A DNA stretch of 34,642 bases, taken from positions 1-34,642 of the forward strand of contig NZ_JAIZZK010000035.1 in NCBI RefSeq assembly GCF_020443705.1, given 5' to 3'. Positions within the stretch are counted from its first letter, which is position 1. Every line of letters starts with the position of its first letter. Both the position numbers and the translations under genes were made by a program. Source of the DNA: Clostridium algoriphilum (lineage in GTDB: Bacteria; Bacillota; Clostridia; Clostridiales; Clostridiaceae). This document shows, in pieces, positions 1 to 9,715 of the stretch. The notes beneath the pieces were generated by a model, which made no database searches, was not told the origin of the DNA, and saw only the letters and a list, made by a program, of their open reading frames with translations.

Positions 1-294
1 AACAAAACTGCATTGTATTTCTTCAAAGTATTTTTTCACTTTTCAACGTGCAATTAAAACCCTAATATTTACATTCCTGTTTTTTCATAAGTTAGTTAAC
101 ACTATCAAAATCTATCTTATTAGTATTTTTAAAAAAAAACAATATATTACGGTAAGTAAGAATTATTACAATACATTATTATAGTTAATATTGCATATTC
201 ACGTGTATGAAAAATACTAATAATTATAAATATAAAAATAGTTGCTTTTATAAAATTAAATAACTCTGGTATGTTATTTAATATTTCTTCAGAA
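1..294. other. AT-rich non-coding edge
   Basis: I find no convincing gene here. The only structure is a short inverted repeat at 258-279, AAATAAC and GTTATTT around an 8-nt loop, just past the stop of the minus-strand glycosyltransferase. It could act as a weak terminator for that gene, but the following T-tract is poor. Confidence 0.5.
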
Positions 295-1908
295 TTACTC
301 CAGTAATATATTTATAAATTTCATATAGCAATTTATATATTCATCTTTGAGTTTAATTATCTCTGCATTATCTTTAGTGCTATTGTTGTAGAGATTACTA
401 AACTTAATTAAATCTCCAGCATACTCCTTATGCCATGCTAGGAGGCTGTCTAGAAGTTCTTTTCTATTTTTAATAAATACTTTATTCTTATAGGAAGAAA
501 TAATCATGTTAAAAAAATCAATTGAAGCCCAAAAAACTAAAATATCATCATTGCTATTCTGAGGGTTATGAATCCTAAAGTTACTTAGTGGTTCAGAGAT
601 ATAAATCATGTTTCCTCTTTTTAATAATTTCAACCATAAAGATACATCAATCAAACAGTGTATCTTATTTTTATCATAATCAGTAGTGGTACAATTAATG
701 ATATCAAATTCCATCATATTTCTTCTAAATATTGCAGTAGTTTGTTCACCAATATAGTTAATTATAGAAAAAAGAATCTTTCTTCCTGCCTCTTCTCCAG
801 TTAAACGAATATCATAAGGATATTGACGAATGGTTCTAACATTATCGCTGAGATATTTACCATTTTCATTAATCATTCTTCTGTAACTTGTTATAAGCGA
901 AAGTGTATCATCATATAGGAAGTAATTAATCATTCTATCTATTTTGTTTAAGTTGTAAAGATCATCTTGTAATAAATAGCTTATATACTCTCCTGAGGAT
1001 ATTGCAAGACACTTTTCTATAGTAAGTTTGCCTCTAAAACCACATGGATCACCACTGTTAATATACTTAATTTTATTACTCTTAAGTATATATTGCTCAA
1101 CTAACTCTTTTACATAATTAGTCGTACTGTCATCACATATAATAATTTCAGTATTTCTATAACTTTGATTTAATGCTGAATCAAGAGCTTGCTTAAGATA
1201 ACAAGTTTGATTATAAGCAGGTATCAATATGCTAACTAATGGTAATATGTCTTTGGAATAATAATCTAAAAATTTATTTCTATATTCATCAAATCCATTT
1301 GCTGTATTTACATATCCACAATCATGGATACACCATGCGGGTTCTTGTTTGGAAACAACAACATTAAGTCCTTTGCGTACAAATTCAATGCTCTGTGAAA
1401 GATCATAAAAATGCCATCCATCAAAAATGTCTTCTCTCCAAGGTAAATCATATTGTGTTATCATTAGCAGTCCATCTATTCCTTTTACCTGCGTATACAA
1501 GTCTTTAATTTCATTAAAGTTAAGTAATTCTATAATTCCGCTATGACTGTCATAAACTTTTCCTACCTTGCGATGATCTTCCCACCAAATTCCCGATACT
1601 GGAATGATTTTTGCGCCTACCATGCCTATAAGTCCTATTTTTAGATCTGTTTTGAAAATATCTAATATATCAAAAATGAAATTTGTATTTTGTATATAAA
1701 GATCTTGGTGAAGATAAACCTTATATTTAGAATTATTTTTCAGCATTGCCTCATTATATGCTGAGGTCATACTTTTAGCATTTCTTATTGCTATCATTTC
1801 AATTTCCATATATTCAGGTACTTTAAGTTTTTTTATATATGATAAACTTTTCTGATATAAATTTTCATCATTTACGCAGGTGATAAATACTATTTTATTT
1901 TCTTCCAT
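295..1908 (-). CDS. Two-domain glycosyltransferase (StrF-like N-terminus plus GT2)
   Basis: The protein has 537 residues. The first ~220 resemble the StrF-type glycosyltransferase-like domain: opening IVFITCVND, YLHQDLYI, and a GIDGLLMI...DGWHFYD section. From about residue 227 a GT-A family 2 domain begins with VSILIPAYNQ, followed by IIICDDS and the acidic LLQDDL that would bind the metal-nucleotide sugar. There is no signal peptide or membrane segment, so it is probably cytoplasmic. The ATG follows AGGAGG with 5-nt spacing. It lies downstream of, and on the same strand as, the next glycosyltransferase, though a terminator-like hairpin separates them. The setting among sugar genes suggests surface polysaccharide or flagellin glycosylation. 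Donor and acceptor cannot be read from sequence. Confidence 0.85.
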   Translation of the reverse strand: MEENKIVFITCVNDENLYQKSLSYIKKLKVPEYMEIEMIAIRNAKSMTSAYNEAMLKNNSKYKVYLHQDLYIQNTNFIFDILDIFKTDLKIGLIGMVGAKIIPVSGIWWEDHRKVGKVYDSHSGIIELLNFNEIKDLYTQVKGIDGLLMITQYDLPWREDIFDGWHFYDLSQSIEFVRKGLNVVVSKQEPAWCIHDCGYVNTANGFDEYRNKFLDYYSKDILPLVSILIPAYNQTCYLKQALDSALNQSYRNTEIIICDDSTTNYVKELVEQYILKSNKIKYINSGDPCGFRGKLTIEKCLAISSGEYISYLLQDDLYNLNKIDRMINYFLYDDTLSLITSYRRMINENGKYLSDNVRTIRQYPYDIRLTGEEAGRKILFSIINYIGEQTTAIFRRNMMEFDIINCTTTDYDKNKIHCLIDVSLWLKLLKRGNMIYISEPLSNFRIHNPQNSNDDILVFWASIDFFNMIISSYKNKVFIKNRKELLDSLLAWHKEYAGDLIKFSNLYNNSTKDNAEIIKLKDEYINCYMKFINILLE

Positions 1909-2106
1909 CTTTACCTCCTATAAATTTGCTACCATTAAAAGAATATTACTTATTTTTTCAATATAAATTACGGGATATCAGGAGATTTAGAATATACAGA
2001 AGTGGTCATTAAGAGAACATTTTTGGCTGGGTTATATCCAGGTATAACAAAATAAAAGTCAGATAATACGATAAAAAGTATAGAAAATTTATAAAAAAAT
2101 ATAAAG

Positions 2107-2143
2107 AGAAAAAAGCTTACATGTGAAATTATGTTGTAAGCTT
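2107..2143 (-). terminator. Intrinsic terminator after the TPR glycosyltransferase
   Basis: The arms AAGCTTACA (2113-2121) and TGTAAGCTT (2135-2143) pair over 9 bp. Read on the minus strand they run straight into a T-rich tract. It lies about 110 nt past the stop of the minus-strand gene at 2251-3324, so it should end that transcript. Confidence 0.7.
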
Positions 2144-2182
2144 CTTTCTTATAGTTATATATACATATAACTATAAGAAAGA
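2143..2182. repeat. 18-bp perfect inverted repeat
   Basis: Arms 2143-2160 and 2165-2182 are perfect reverse complements around a 4-nt loop (ATAC). The repeat abuts the terminator at 2107-2143 and shares one base with it. On the plus strand it is followed by TATTTTTAT, so it could be a second, opposite-facing terminator, or the trace of a small mobile repeat. Apart from these two hairpins, nothing else is visible in the 342-nt gap 1909-2250. Confidence 0.75.
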
Positions 2183-2250
2183 TATTTTTATAAAACCTCA
2201 GCGATCTTCTTAAGCTATTAAATGAATTAATTGTATCCTCTTGTAATAAT

Positions 2251-3324
2251 TTATACAGCAGTTCTTTTAAAATAATCTCTATTTGCAATTACTGCTGGAG
2301 AGTTAGGTTTATATTCTGCAGCCTTATTATTATATTTAATGGACTCGTCTCTATTACCTAATCTGTCATAGCAAACAGAAAGCTGAATATTGGGTATAAA
2401 ACCCCAAAAATCATGAGATATAAAGCCCCAGCCATTAACTGGCTTATCAAGTTCTGATGCAATTTTATACCAGACGATAGCCTTGTTATAATCCCCAAGT
2501 TCAAAATAATAAGTTCCTATATTACAGCAAATCTCTGCCCTTGGAGTATCATATTCAAAGCTTCTAAGTAATATTTTAAGCATGCTTTTTTTATCACCCA
2601 CAATGTTATAACACTCAGAAAGATCAAAACAGGAACTTATATTATCTTCTACCCATCCTTTACCTGTATCTAAGAATTCATTGAAATATTTTATTGCATC
2701 TTCAATAAATTCATTTTGAAATAATTCCCTGGAATAGTAGAAGAGCCCTCTTGGACTCAAAGGTTTTCCATCTGAAAGTAACTTTTTATAGATGGAAATA
2801 TTTCTGCCTTTTACAGCTGCATGTTCTTTTCTATGTGTTATGCAAATATCCATGTTTTTAATGTTTCCGCCCATTATTAAGCATTCGTGAACAGGCTCAG
2901 ACCATTTAGAATTATTTGTTCTTTTTGATAAACGTTCTCTAAAATATGATAGGGTAACTGTTCCATTTGCATCAAAGCCTACGTTATACATTAGCATTAC
3001 ATTATCTACATCTAGAGTTAACTCTTGTTTAAGTTCTTTAAATTTTTTGATATCTTCTTCCAAAATGACATCATCCGCATCTAACCAGAGAATAAAATCC
3101 ATTTTTGCTTTAGAATAAGAGAAATTTCTAGCAGCAGAAAAATCGTCAATCCACTGGAAATCAAATATTTTGTCTGTATATTCTTGTGCAATTTTTTTTG
3201 TATTATCTGTTGAGCCAGTATCTACTATAATTATTTCGTCAACAATATCCTTAACACATTCAAGACATCTACCTAAAACGTCTTCCTCATTTTTTACAAT
3301 CATACATAAACTAATAGTTACCAT
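2251..3324 (-). CDS. GT2 glycosyltransferase with TPR-like C-terminus
   Basis: The protein has 357 residues. The N-terminus is a textbook small clostridial GT2: ISLCMIVKNEE, DEIIIVDTGSTDNT, and the metal-binding LWLDADD at about residue 80. Residues ~200-355 are helical with TPR character (FELGDYNKAIVWYKIA, YDRLGNRDESIKYNNKA). This is the architecture of the SunS/YqcE-like 'glycosyltransferase plus TPR' group. Such proteins often sit in flagellar or surface glycosylation islands, where the TPR part is thought to contact the acceptor. The ATG at 3324 follows AGGAGG. It is transcribed divergently from the next gene. Confidence 0.88.
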   Translation of the reverse strand: MVTISLCMIVKNEEDVLGRCLECVKDIVDEIIIVDTGSTDNTKKIAQEYTDKIFDFQWIDDFSAARNFSYSKAKMDFILWLDADDVILEEDIKKFKELKQELTLDVDNVMLMYNVGFDANGTVTLSYFRERLSKRTNNSKWSEPVHECLIMGGNIKNMDICITHRKEHAAVKGRNISIYKKLLSDGKPLSPRGLFYYSRELFQNEFIEDAIKYFNEFLDTGKGWVEDNISSCFDLSECYNIVGDKKSMLKILLRSFEYDTPRAEICCNIGTYYFELGDYNKAIVWYKIASELDKPVNGWGFISHDFWGFIPNIQLSVCYDRLGNRDESIKYNNKAAEYKPNSPAVIANRDYFKRTAV

Positions 3325-3537
3325 ATTGACCTCCTAAAAAAATCGATAATATATAATATGCTATGGTTAAAAATAGTAAACGTGTTTATAAATAAAAGTA
3401 ATTGAGTATCCTCCAATTATTACAAGCAACATTAAATATGCATTCAGCAGTAGGATAGGTACATTTTTTAATACCAAGAATAATATGTAATTGAAGCGCA
3501 ACTTCTAGCACTAAGAGATAGAGGATGGGATAAAGTA
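3325..3537. other. Divergent intergenic region between glycosyltransferases
   Basis: Two divergent genes must be driven from here, but I see no strong consensus promoter. The last ~48 nt before the plus-strand ATG at 3538 stay open in its frame (reading IEAQLLALRDRGWDKV). The frame then runs up to a TAA without a usable start codon. It may be the remnant of a longer ancestral N-terminus. Confidence 0.4.
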
Positions 3538-4932
3538 ATGATTGAAAAAAGAAAGACTTCAATAATAATTTTAACTTACAATAACCTTGTTTATAACCAG
3601 ATTTGTATTGATAGCATAAGAAAATACACTAAAGAGAATACCTACGAAATAATTGTTGTGGATAATAATTCTACTGATGGAACAAGAGAATGGCTTAAAG
3701 AGCAAAAGGATATAGTGGCTATTTTAAATGATGAGAATGTAGGTTTTCCAAAGGGATGTAATATTGGAATAGCTGCATCTGGCAAAAAAAATGATATTTT
3801 ATTTTTAAATAATGATACTGTAGTTACTCCAAGGTGGCTTGATAATCTTAAAGCATGTATTTACAGTAATGATAAAGTTGGAGCAACTGCATCTATAACT
3901 AACAATTGTTCGAATTATCAGTCTGTAAGTGTTCCTTATATTGATGTTAAGGATATGATTCCATTTGCTGAAGCTAATAACATTTCAAACTCCGATAAAT
4001 GGGAAGAAAAAGTCAGGCTTGTAGCATTTTGTATGCTTATAAAGAGAGATGTTCTAAATAAGATTGGAATTATGGATGAAAGGTTTACACCTGGAAATTT
4101 TGAAGATGATGATCTATGTATGAGAATTATAGAGGCAGGATACAAGATGATGCTTTGTAATGACAGCTTCATACACCATTTTGGCAGTTCATCTTTTAGT
4201 AAGGATTATATTAAATTTAGTAATGTCCTATCCACAAATCGTAAAAAACTTGAAGACAAGTGGGGTTTTAATTCTAACGTCGGTAGTACAGTAAAATTTG
4301 ACATAATAGAGCGCATAAATGAGCCAAAAGATAAGCAACTAAATATACTTGAGTTTGACTGTGGACTCGGGGCAACATTACTTAAATTAAAATATAAGTA
4401 TCCTAACGCTAAGATATATGGTATAGAGACAAATGATTGCATAGCAAGGCTCGGTAAAAAAATGTTAGAACTAATGACAGATGATTTTGAGGGGAATTAT
4501 AGTATGAGTTTTGAAAAAGATAAGTCGAATTTTTTTGACTATATAATTCTTGGAAATAGACTTCAACAAAGTAAAGATCCTTGGACACTATTAAATGAAG
4601 TAAAAAGATTTTTAAAGCCAGGAGGATATATAATTGCTACGATTCCTAACGTAATGCACCACTCAGTTATAAAAGAGTTATTAAGTGGAAGTTTTATGTA
4701 TAATAAAACTTCAATTTTAGATAGAAGCGATAATAAGTTTTTTACTTTAACAGACGTATATAAAATATTTGATGAGTGTGGGTATACAAATCCATTTATA
4801 TTTCATTATTATACAGAATTAACACCAGAAGATGATAAGTTATTAAATAATATTTGTAGTATTGTAGGTAAAGACATGAAAGGATATTTCTTATCTTATG
4901 AGTATGTAGCTAAGTTTCAGAAGAGTCTATAG
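3538..4932 (+). CDS. GT2 glycosyltransferase fused to a SAM methyltransferase
   Basis: The protein has 464 residues in two parts. Residues ~8-230 are a GT2 domain: SIIILTYNN, EIIVVDNNSTDGT, the acidic LFLNNDT, and FEDDDLCMRI, which supplies the acceptor-side ED pair. Residues ~255-460 are a class I SAM-dependent methyltransferase: LEFDCGLGA as the glycine-rich SAM motif, an acidic YGIET after the second strand, and DYIILGN...FLKPGGYIIATIPN. The polypeptide may therefore both transfer a sugar and methylate the glycan. The start is not strongly fixed: the nearest SD-like bases are GGGA at 8 nt and GAGG at 13 nt. Possible uses are flagellin, O-antigen-like or capsular glycans. Confidence 0.85.
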   Translation: MIEKRKTSIIILTYNNLVYNQICIDSIRKYTKENTYEIIVVDNNSTDGTREWLKEQKDIVAILNDENVGFPKGCNIGIAASGKKNDILFLNNDTVVTPRWLDNLKACIYSNDKVGATASITNNCSNYQSVSVPYIDVKDMIPFAEANNISNSDKWEEKVRLVAFCMLIKRDVLNKIGIMDERFTPGNFEDDDLCMRIIEAGYKMMLCNDSFIHHFGSSSFSKDYIKFSNVLSTNRKKLEDKWGFNSNVGSTVKFDIIERINEPKDKQLNILEFDCGLGATLLKLKYKYPNAKIYGIETNDCIARLGKKMLELMTDDFEGNYSMSFEKDKSNFFDYIILGNRLQQSKDPWTLLNEVKRFLKPGGYIIATIPNVMHHSVIKELLSGSFMYNKTSILDRSDNKFFTLTDVYKIFDECGYTNPFIFHYYTELTPEDDKLLNNICSIVGKDMKGYFLSYEYVAKFQKSL

Positions 4933-5036
4933 TGTGTAGGCATTGACAGACGAAGAGTATGACTAGGAACTATTACTCCACATTTTTCATATGATAAATG
5001 TATGAAAATTATAATTTAAAGAGGAGAAAGCTATAT

Positions 5037-6044
5037 ATGGGAATATTAGTAACAGGAGGAGCGGGATACATTGGAAGTCATACTTGTGTAGAACTATTAA
5101 ATTCAGGATATGAAGTTATAGTAGTAGACAATTTTTCTAATAGTAAACCGGAATCATTAAAAAGAGTTGAAGAAATAACAGGAAAACATTTGAAATTTTA
5201 TAAGGTAGATATTTTAGAAAAAATTGCTCTAGAAAAGGTGTTTTCTGAAAATAATATAGAAGCTGTAATACATTTTGCTGGATTTAAAGCTGTAGGGGAA
5301 TCTATGCAAATTCCAATATTATATTATCATAATAATATTACAGGAACACTTATACTTTGTGAAGAAATGAAAAAACATAATGTGAAAAAATTAGTTTTCA
5401 GTTCTTCTGCAACTGTATATGGAATGCCCAAAAGTGTACCGATTGGTGAAGATTCCCCATTAAGTGCTACTAACCCCTATGGTAGAACTAAGTTAATGAT
5501 AGAAACAATTCTTCAAGATATATACGCATCAGATAAGCAGTGGAGTATAGCTTTATTAAGATATTTTAATCCTGTAGGAGCTCATGAAAGTGGAAGAATA
5601 GGCGAAGATCCGAGTGGTATACCAAATAATTTAATGCCATTTATAACTCAGGTTGCAGTGGGGAAAAGAGAAAATTTAAGCATATTCGGTGGCGATTATG
5701 ATACACATGACGGTACAGGAGTTAGAGATTATATCCATGTTGTAGATATTGCTAAGGGGCATATAAAAGCTTTAGATAAAATTATAAAAACTAAAGGTAT
5801 AGAACCTTATAATCTTGGAACTGGAGTGGGATACAGTGTTTTAGATGTAATTGAAAACTTTCAAAAGGCTACGAATAAAAAGATACCATATGTAATATCA
5901 GAGCGTAGGAGGGGAGATATAGCGGAGTGTTATGCAGACCCAATAAAAGCAAAGACTATTTTAAAGTGGAGTGCAGAAAAAGACATTCAAGATATGTGTC
6001 GTGATGCTTGGCGTTTTCAAGTTAATAATCCAAACGGATATTAA
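5037..6044 (+). CDS. galE: UDP-glucose 4-epimerase GalE
   Basis: The enzyme interconverts UDP-glucose and UDP-galactose (or the GlcNAc/GalNAc pair) using bound NAD. The sequence shows the Rossmann motif GGAGYIGSH at the N-terminus, the SSSATVYG serine region, and YGRTK as the catalytic Tyr-X3-Lys. It also has [12 protein letters not shown] and an intact C-terminus ([17 protein letters not shown]). I place the start at ATG 5037 (335 residues), because GAGGAG lies 10 nt upstream and the product then begins at the first beta-strand. An upstream in-frame ATG at 4998 would add 13 non-conserved residues. It is followed 17 nt later by a glycosyltransferase, consistent with supplying UDP-Gal to the local glycan pathway. 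Confidence 0.95.
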   Translation: MGILVTGGAGYIGSHTCVELLNSGYEVIVVDNFSNSKPESLKRVEEITGKHLKFYKVDILEKIALEKVFSENNIEAVIHFAGFKAVGESMQIPILYYHNNITGTLILCEEMKKHNVKKLVFSSSATVYGMPKSVPIGEDSPLSATNPYGRTKLMIETILQDIYASDKQWSIALLRYFNPVGAHESGRIGEDPSGIPNNLMPFITQVAVGKRENLSIFGGDYDTHDGTGVRDYIHVVDIAKGHIKALDKIIKTKGIEPYNLGTGVGYSVLDVIENFQKATNKKIPYVISERRRGDIAECYADPIKAKTILKWSAEKDIQDMCRDAWRFQVNNPNGY

Positions 6045-6061
6045 AAAGAACAGGAAAAGGA

Positions 6062-7141
6062 ATGATAATTAAAATGAAAAAAAATTTTACCTTATACTGG
6101 CCCGGTTTTTTAAATGGAGAATTATATAAGGATTTGGGTATAATTACTATGATTTTTAATGAGCATTTAAACTATAACAGTTGCATTTTATGTAATAAGA
6201 ATGAAGAAAATTACGATCAAGTAATAAATAAAAACATCGCAATACATTATATTGTAGACGATAATACAATAAGTAATGTTTTAGTAAATACAGATATCCT
6301 TCTGCTTATGGGATACTATGATTTTAATATCAAAATGATAGAAAAATTTAAATCAATTAATCCAAGAGGAAAAATTTACTTAAAACTTGACATGAATATA
6401 CATTGGTTAAAAAGAATAGTATTTGATCAGTATGCTATTAATTTGTTAAATGAGTGTACTTTAATTTCTGTAGAATGTAAGAATTTGAAAAAAATAATTG
6501 ATTTAAGTTGGCCATTAAAAGTTGAATATATACCTAATGGGTTTTATAACGCGGGTATTAACAGAAATATAGAATATAAAGAGAAAGAAAATATAATCAT
6601 TACAGTAGGAAGATTAGGAACTTATCAAAAAGGTACAGAGATTTTGCTTAAAGCATTTAAACTAGCATCAAAAAAGCTATCAAACTGGAAGTTGAAACTT
6701 ATAGGAGATATAGATCCCAATTTCCAAGGCTATATTGAAAATTATATAAATACAAATCCTGAAATAAAGGATAGAATTATTTTTACTGGAAGAATTAATG
6801 ATAGAAAATTAATCGAGGAAGAATATCTAAGAGCAAAAGTTTTCTGCCTTACTTCAAGATTTGAGGGATTTCCAAATGTATTTGACGAGGCGGCTAACAA
6901 AGGTTGCTATATAATTTCTTCTGATATAGATCCTGCATGGGATATTACAGATGACAAAAAATATGGCAGTATATTTCCTATAGATGATTACAACACTCTT
7001 GCAAATGAGCTTATAACAGTTTGTTCAAACGAAGAAAGATTGGAAACAGTATGCAGGGATATTCAAATATATACAAGAGAGCATTTTGAATGGATAAAAC
7101 TTTGTCAAAAGATAGATTCTTTTATTAAGGAAAATGATTAG
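6062..7141 (+). CDS. GT4-type glycosyltransferase (GT-B fold)
   Basis: The protein has 359 residues. The C-terminal half carries the GT-B nucleotide-sugar site: VGRLGTYQKGTEILLKAF for the glycine loop and the basic residue contacting the phosphates, and SRFEGFPNVFDEA for the E-x7-E motif. The N-terminal half is divergent, as usual for the acceptor domain. It lacks membrane segments and is likely cytoplasmic. It starts 17 nt after galE, behind AGGAAAAGG, and probably shares its transcript. A second ATG at 6074 is possible. The donor is unknown; UDP-galactose is a guess from the neighbour. Confidence 0.85.
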   Translation: MIIKMKKNFTLYWPGFLNGELYKDLGIITMIFNEHLNYNSCILCNKNEENYDQVINKNIAIHYIVDDNTISNVLVNTDILLLMGYYDFNIKMIEKFKSINPRGKIYLKLDMNIHWLKRIVFDQYAINLLNECTLISVECKNLKKIIDLSWPLKVEYIPNGFYNAGINRNIEYKEKENIIITVGRLGTYQKGTEILLKAFKLASKKLSNWKLKLIGDIDPNFQGYIENYINTNPEIKDRIIFTGRINDRKLIEEEYLRAKVFCLTSRFEGFPNVFDEAANKGCYIISSDIDPAWDITDDKKYGSIFPIDDYNTLANELITVCSNEERLETVCRDIQIYTREHFEWIKLCQKIDSFIKEND

Positions 7142-7172
7142 CTTTTAAATGAATTTTTTGGAACTTATTGAC

Positions 7173-7212
7173 AAAAGCCGTAGCAAAAGTGAATTCTGCT
7201 ACAGCTTTTTAT
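7173..7212. terminator. Bidirectional terminator between convergent genes
   Basis: GTAGCA and TGCTAC form the core stem, extended by AAAAGC and GCTTTT outside it. T-rich tracts follow on both strands. It separates the plus-strand glycosyltransferase from the convergent minus-strand zinc-ribbon gene, whose stop is at 7213. Confidence 0.75.
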
Positions 7213-8661
7213 TTATTGGGCTTTATTAATAGTTATCAATTGATAGCTAGAAGTAGAATCAATATACTTAAATGTATACACAAATCTAGAGGTTTTAGTA
7301 GAGGGAGTGCCATCTTTAGCTATTATGTTATATACTTCAGAAGTTGTTATACTCCCTGATTTGTTATCATCACTAATGTTGTATTTCGTAATATATGTAG
7401 ATATAATCTCTTCTTTGATTCCCGTTGCGTAGGTAGTCGGTATATATGATTGCTGTGCTTTATATAAGCTACTTCCATAAGTTACGTAAGGATCAATTAA
7501 TGAAATACTATTTGTATTAACAGCCATTACAAAATAGGTAGCGTAGTTTGATAAAAGATCTTTTAGTTGAGTTTGAACATCAGCTAAATCATTGGTAGCA
7601 TTCTCAAAACTTAAATAAAGTTCTGTATCGCCAGTCGCAACTGTATATTCTTCACTTTTAAGTGTTCTACCATTTTCTATGTATGTAGCATATATTTTTG
7701 ATGAACTTTTTATAGGACCAAAGTGATTAGCTTCACTAACCTTTACATTAGTGCCTTTCCCATCAACATATATTTCAGCGTTAGCCTTATCAGATGATAT
7801 ATTTAAATAACTCATATCATCAAATACACTTAATTCTGTTATCCCATTATTAGAAGATATAAGATCTACAGGATAAGGTTTGCTTAAAGTAACATAATCA
7901 CCTTTGTAATTAGCTAAAATTGAATAATTACCAGGTATGTACGGACCAAATTCTTTGGCAGAATTATCAGTATCGCTTTTACCTATCTTGGTATTGTTAA
8001 TTGAGTAGGTAACATCTTTAACTGTAGACGTTATTTTAACATATGAGGGCTTAATGTTTATTTTGTACTTAGGAAAAATCAAAAACCTTTTACCGACATT
8101 AACTAAAGTAAGTGTATTACCTGAGGTTATGCTAAGGCTTTTTATATTTTTAGGACTAATAGCATCATTTTTTAAATCCTCGACAACTTCATTGAAATAT
8201 GTAGGAGTACTTTTAAAATAAGACAGTAGTGGTGCTATGCTTTTACTATCTACTTTAAGTCTTGTATCATCAGAGTAAAGTATAGTTGCTAAATCAGAAG
8301 CATTATTTGAAGCAACATCTTTTTCAAATCTCGTTACAACTTTGCTCGGATCAGATAAAGAATTACCAACTTTTATAATAACTATGAAGGCTATTATTAA
8401 AACTGCAAATAATACCATTATTATCTTGGATTTTTTTGACATTTTAATATTAGATGTACTTTCTTCTACAGGTGTAATTATATTTGAATCAAGATCTTTA
8501 ACTGGCTCAGTCTTATTAAGTGATATAGTTTTATTAAGTGATACATTTCTATTAACTGATTCAGTATCGTTAGTATATTCGTTCCTTAAGTCGTTGCCAC
8601 AGTAAGTGCAAAAAAGTTTTTCATCTGTAATTTCATTGCCACATTTAGTGCAAAATTTCAA
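7213..8661 (-). CDS. Zinc-ribbon TcaA/YvbJ-like membrane protein
   Basis: The protein has 482 residues. A zinc ribbon comes first (cysteines 4, 7, 18, 21), then a ~50-residue hydrophilic linker and one membrane helix at about 79-97. A long outside part follows. Its first section (NSLSDPSKVVTRFEKDVASNN onward) and two beta-rich sections (KIGKSD, FGPYIPGNYS, IYVDGKG, FGPIKSSSKIYA) match the TcaA/YvbJ pattern. The last ~120 residues look like the NTF2-like end domain of that family. TcaA in Staphylococcus is a cell-envelope protein tied to glycopeptide and virulence phenotypes; the role here is unknown. The start is TTG, with GGGTGATT upstream, exactly as in the paralogue at 9716-11113. It is the last gene of a three-gene minus-strand run. 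Confidence 0.8.
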   Translation of the reverse strand: MKFCTKCGNEITDEKLFCTYCGNDLRNEYTNDTESVNRNVSLNKTISLNKTEPVKDLDSNIITPVEESTSNIKMSKKSKIIMVLFAVLIIAFIVIIKVGNSLSDPSKVVTRFEKDVASNNASDLATILYSDDTRLKVDSKSIAPLLSYFKSTPTYFNEVVEDLKNDAISPKNIKSLSITSGNTLTLVNVGKRFLIFPKYKINIKPSYVKITSTVKDVTYSINNTKIGKSDTDNSAKEFGPYIPGNYSILANYKGDYVTLSKPYPVDLISSNNGITELSVFDDMSYLNISSDKANAEIYVDGKGTNVKVSEANHFGPIKSSSKIYATYIENGRTLKSEEYTVATGDTELYLSFENATNDLADVQTQLKDLLSNYATYFVMAVNTNSISLIDPYVTYGSSLYKAQQSYIPTTYATGIKEEIISTYITKYNISDDNKSGSITTSEVYNIIAKDGTPSTKTSRFVYTFKYIDSTSSYQLITINKAQ

Positions 8662-8688
8662 TTTTAATCACCCAATCCTTTTTATTTA

Positions 8689-9594
8689 TTATAAAGAGTT
8701 ACCATACAAACTCATAGTAGTTTTAACTATATTTAATATTTCAGAAGAAATAAAATTCTGAAACGTAATAGATAGTGAAACTAAAGTAAGCAGGGAAGAT
8801 ATAGATACTATAAAAACACATAAATTTTCTTTTACTTGTAAACTATCTTTAACTATAATGGCTAAAGAAATAATTGAAATTAATGCACCTAATACAATAA
8901 AGCATACACCTGTATAGATAGAAAAATAAGAAACTATAATTGAGATAATTTCACAAGATAAAATGGGTAAACTAGAAATTAACACAGTCTTATATATTGA
9001 AAATGGTATGCAGTTTGATTTTGCAAGTATACTTATTCCTAAATATATAAAAATGAATAATACAAAAACACCTATTAAGTATATGGCACAATTCCAAATG
9101 AATATGTGACCATAGGGTATAGGAATTAGAAGTTTAATTTGATTGACAGCTTTGTCTAAAGAGTCTAAATCATTAAAACTAAAAGATGAACTTTGTCCAA
9201 GCAAATTGGCTAGTGAAGATAAATTCTGAAAAAAATCTAATGCTATAGTTTGTAAATTGTTAACTATCTCATTAATTCTCCAAATACCTAGTATGCCTTG
9301 TATTAATGCTAACATAACTGTAATAATTATAACAGAATTTTTTTTAGCATTGGTTACAAAGTCAATACCACCAGAAACTGGATTTAACGCTGAACTTTTT
9401 AAAATACGGATTATTTCAGTAAAATTAATTTGGTTTGTTATTGATTTTACATGTTCAAATGCATGTCCTATTTTTTCTGTGTTTTGATTTAAGGTATTAT
9501 TTTGATTTGGAGTTTGATCTACTTTAGCCCCACAATCAGGGCAATATAAGTCATCCTCTTCAATTTTACAACCACAACTGCTACAATATGACAT
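8689..9594 (-). CDS. Zinc-ribbon multi-spanning membrane protein (Yip1-like)
   Basis: The protein has 301 residues. An N-terminal zinc ribbon (MSYCSSCG...YCPDCGAKV) is followed by a polar stretch and about five or six hydrophobic helices: around SVIIITVMLALIQGILGI, HIFIWNCAIYLIGVFVLFIF, YKTVLISSLPILSCEII, a segment ending in SLAIIV, and VFIVSISSLLTLVSL. This resembles the loosely defined Yip1-like, zinc-ribbon membrane proteins of Firmicutes, with no established function. The ATG at 9594 follows GGAGGAAC. It lies between two TcaA-like paralogues and only 27 nt before the second, so the three probably act together in the envelope. Confidence 0.7.
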   Translation of the reverse strand: MSYCSSCGCKIEEDDLYCPDCGAKVDQTPNQNNTLNQNTEKIGHAFEHVKSITNQINFTEIIRILKSSALNPVSGGIDFVTNAKKNSVIIITVMLALIQGILGIWRINEIVNNLQTIALDFFQNLSSLANLLGQSSSFSFNDLDSLDKAVNQIKLLIPIPYGHIFIWNCAIYLIGVFVLFIFIYLGISILAKSNCIPFSIYKTVLISSLPILSCEIISIIVSYFSIYTGVCFIVLGALISIISLAIIVKDSLQVKENLCVFIVSISSLLTLVSLSITFQNFISSEILNIVKTTMSLYGNSL

Positions 9595-9715
9595 AATGTT
9601 CCTCCTAAATTGACTTTATAATTTACTAATAGTGCTATTAGTGCTATTATTGCACATAACATATATTCGATGTAAAGTTTAATATTCCTTCATAGTTTTT
9701 TAAAAATAATTTCAT

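Noticed and set aside
1968-2288. 106-residue minus-strand reading frame
   Set aside because: It overlaps the end of the TPR glycosyltransferase, runs through the terminator and the 18-bp inverted repeat, and has no ribosome site or recognisable domain.
4998-5036. Upstream ATG as the galE start
   Set aside because: It adds 13 residues not typical of GalE and lies before the GAGGAG ribosome site that serves ATG 5037.
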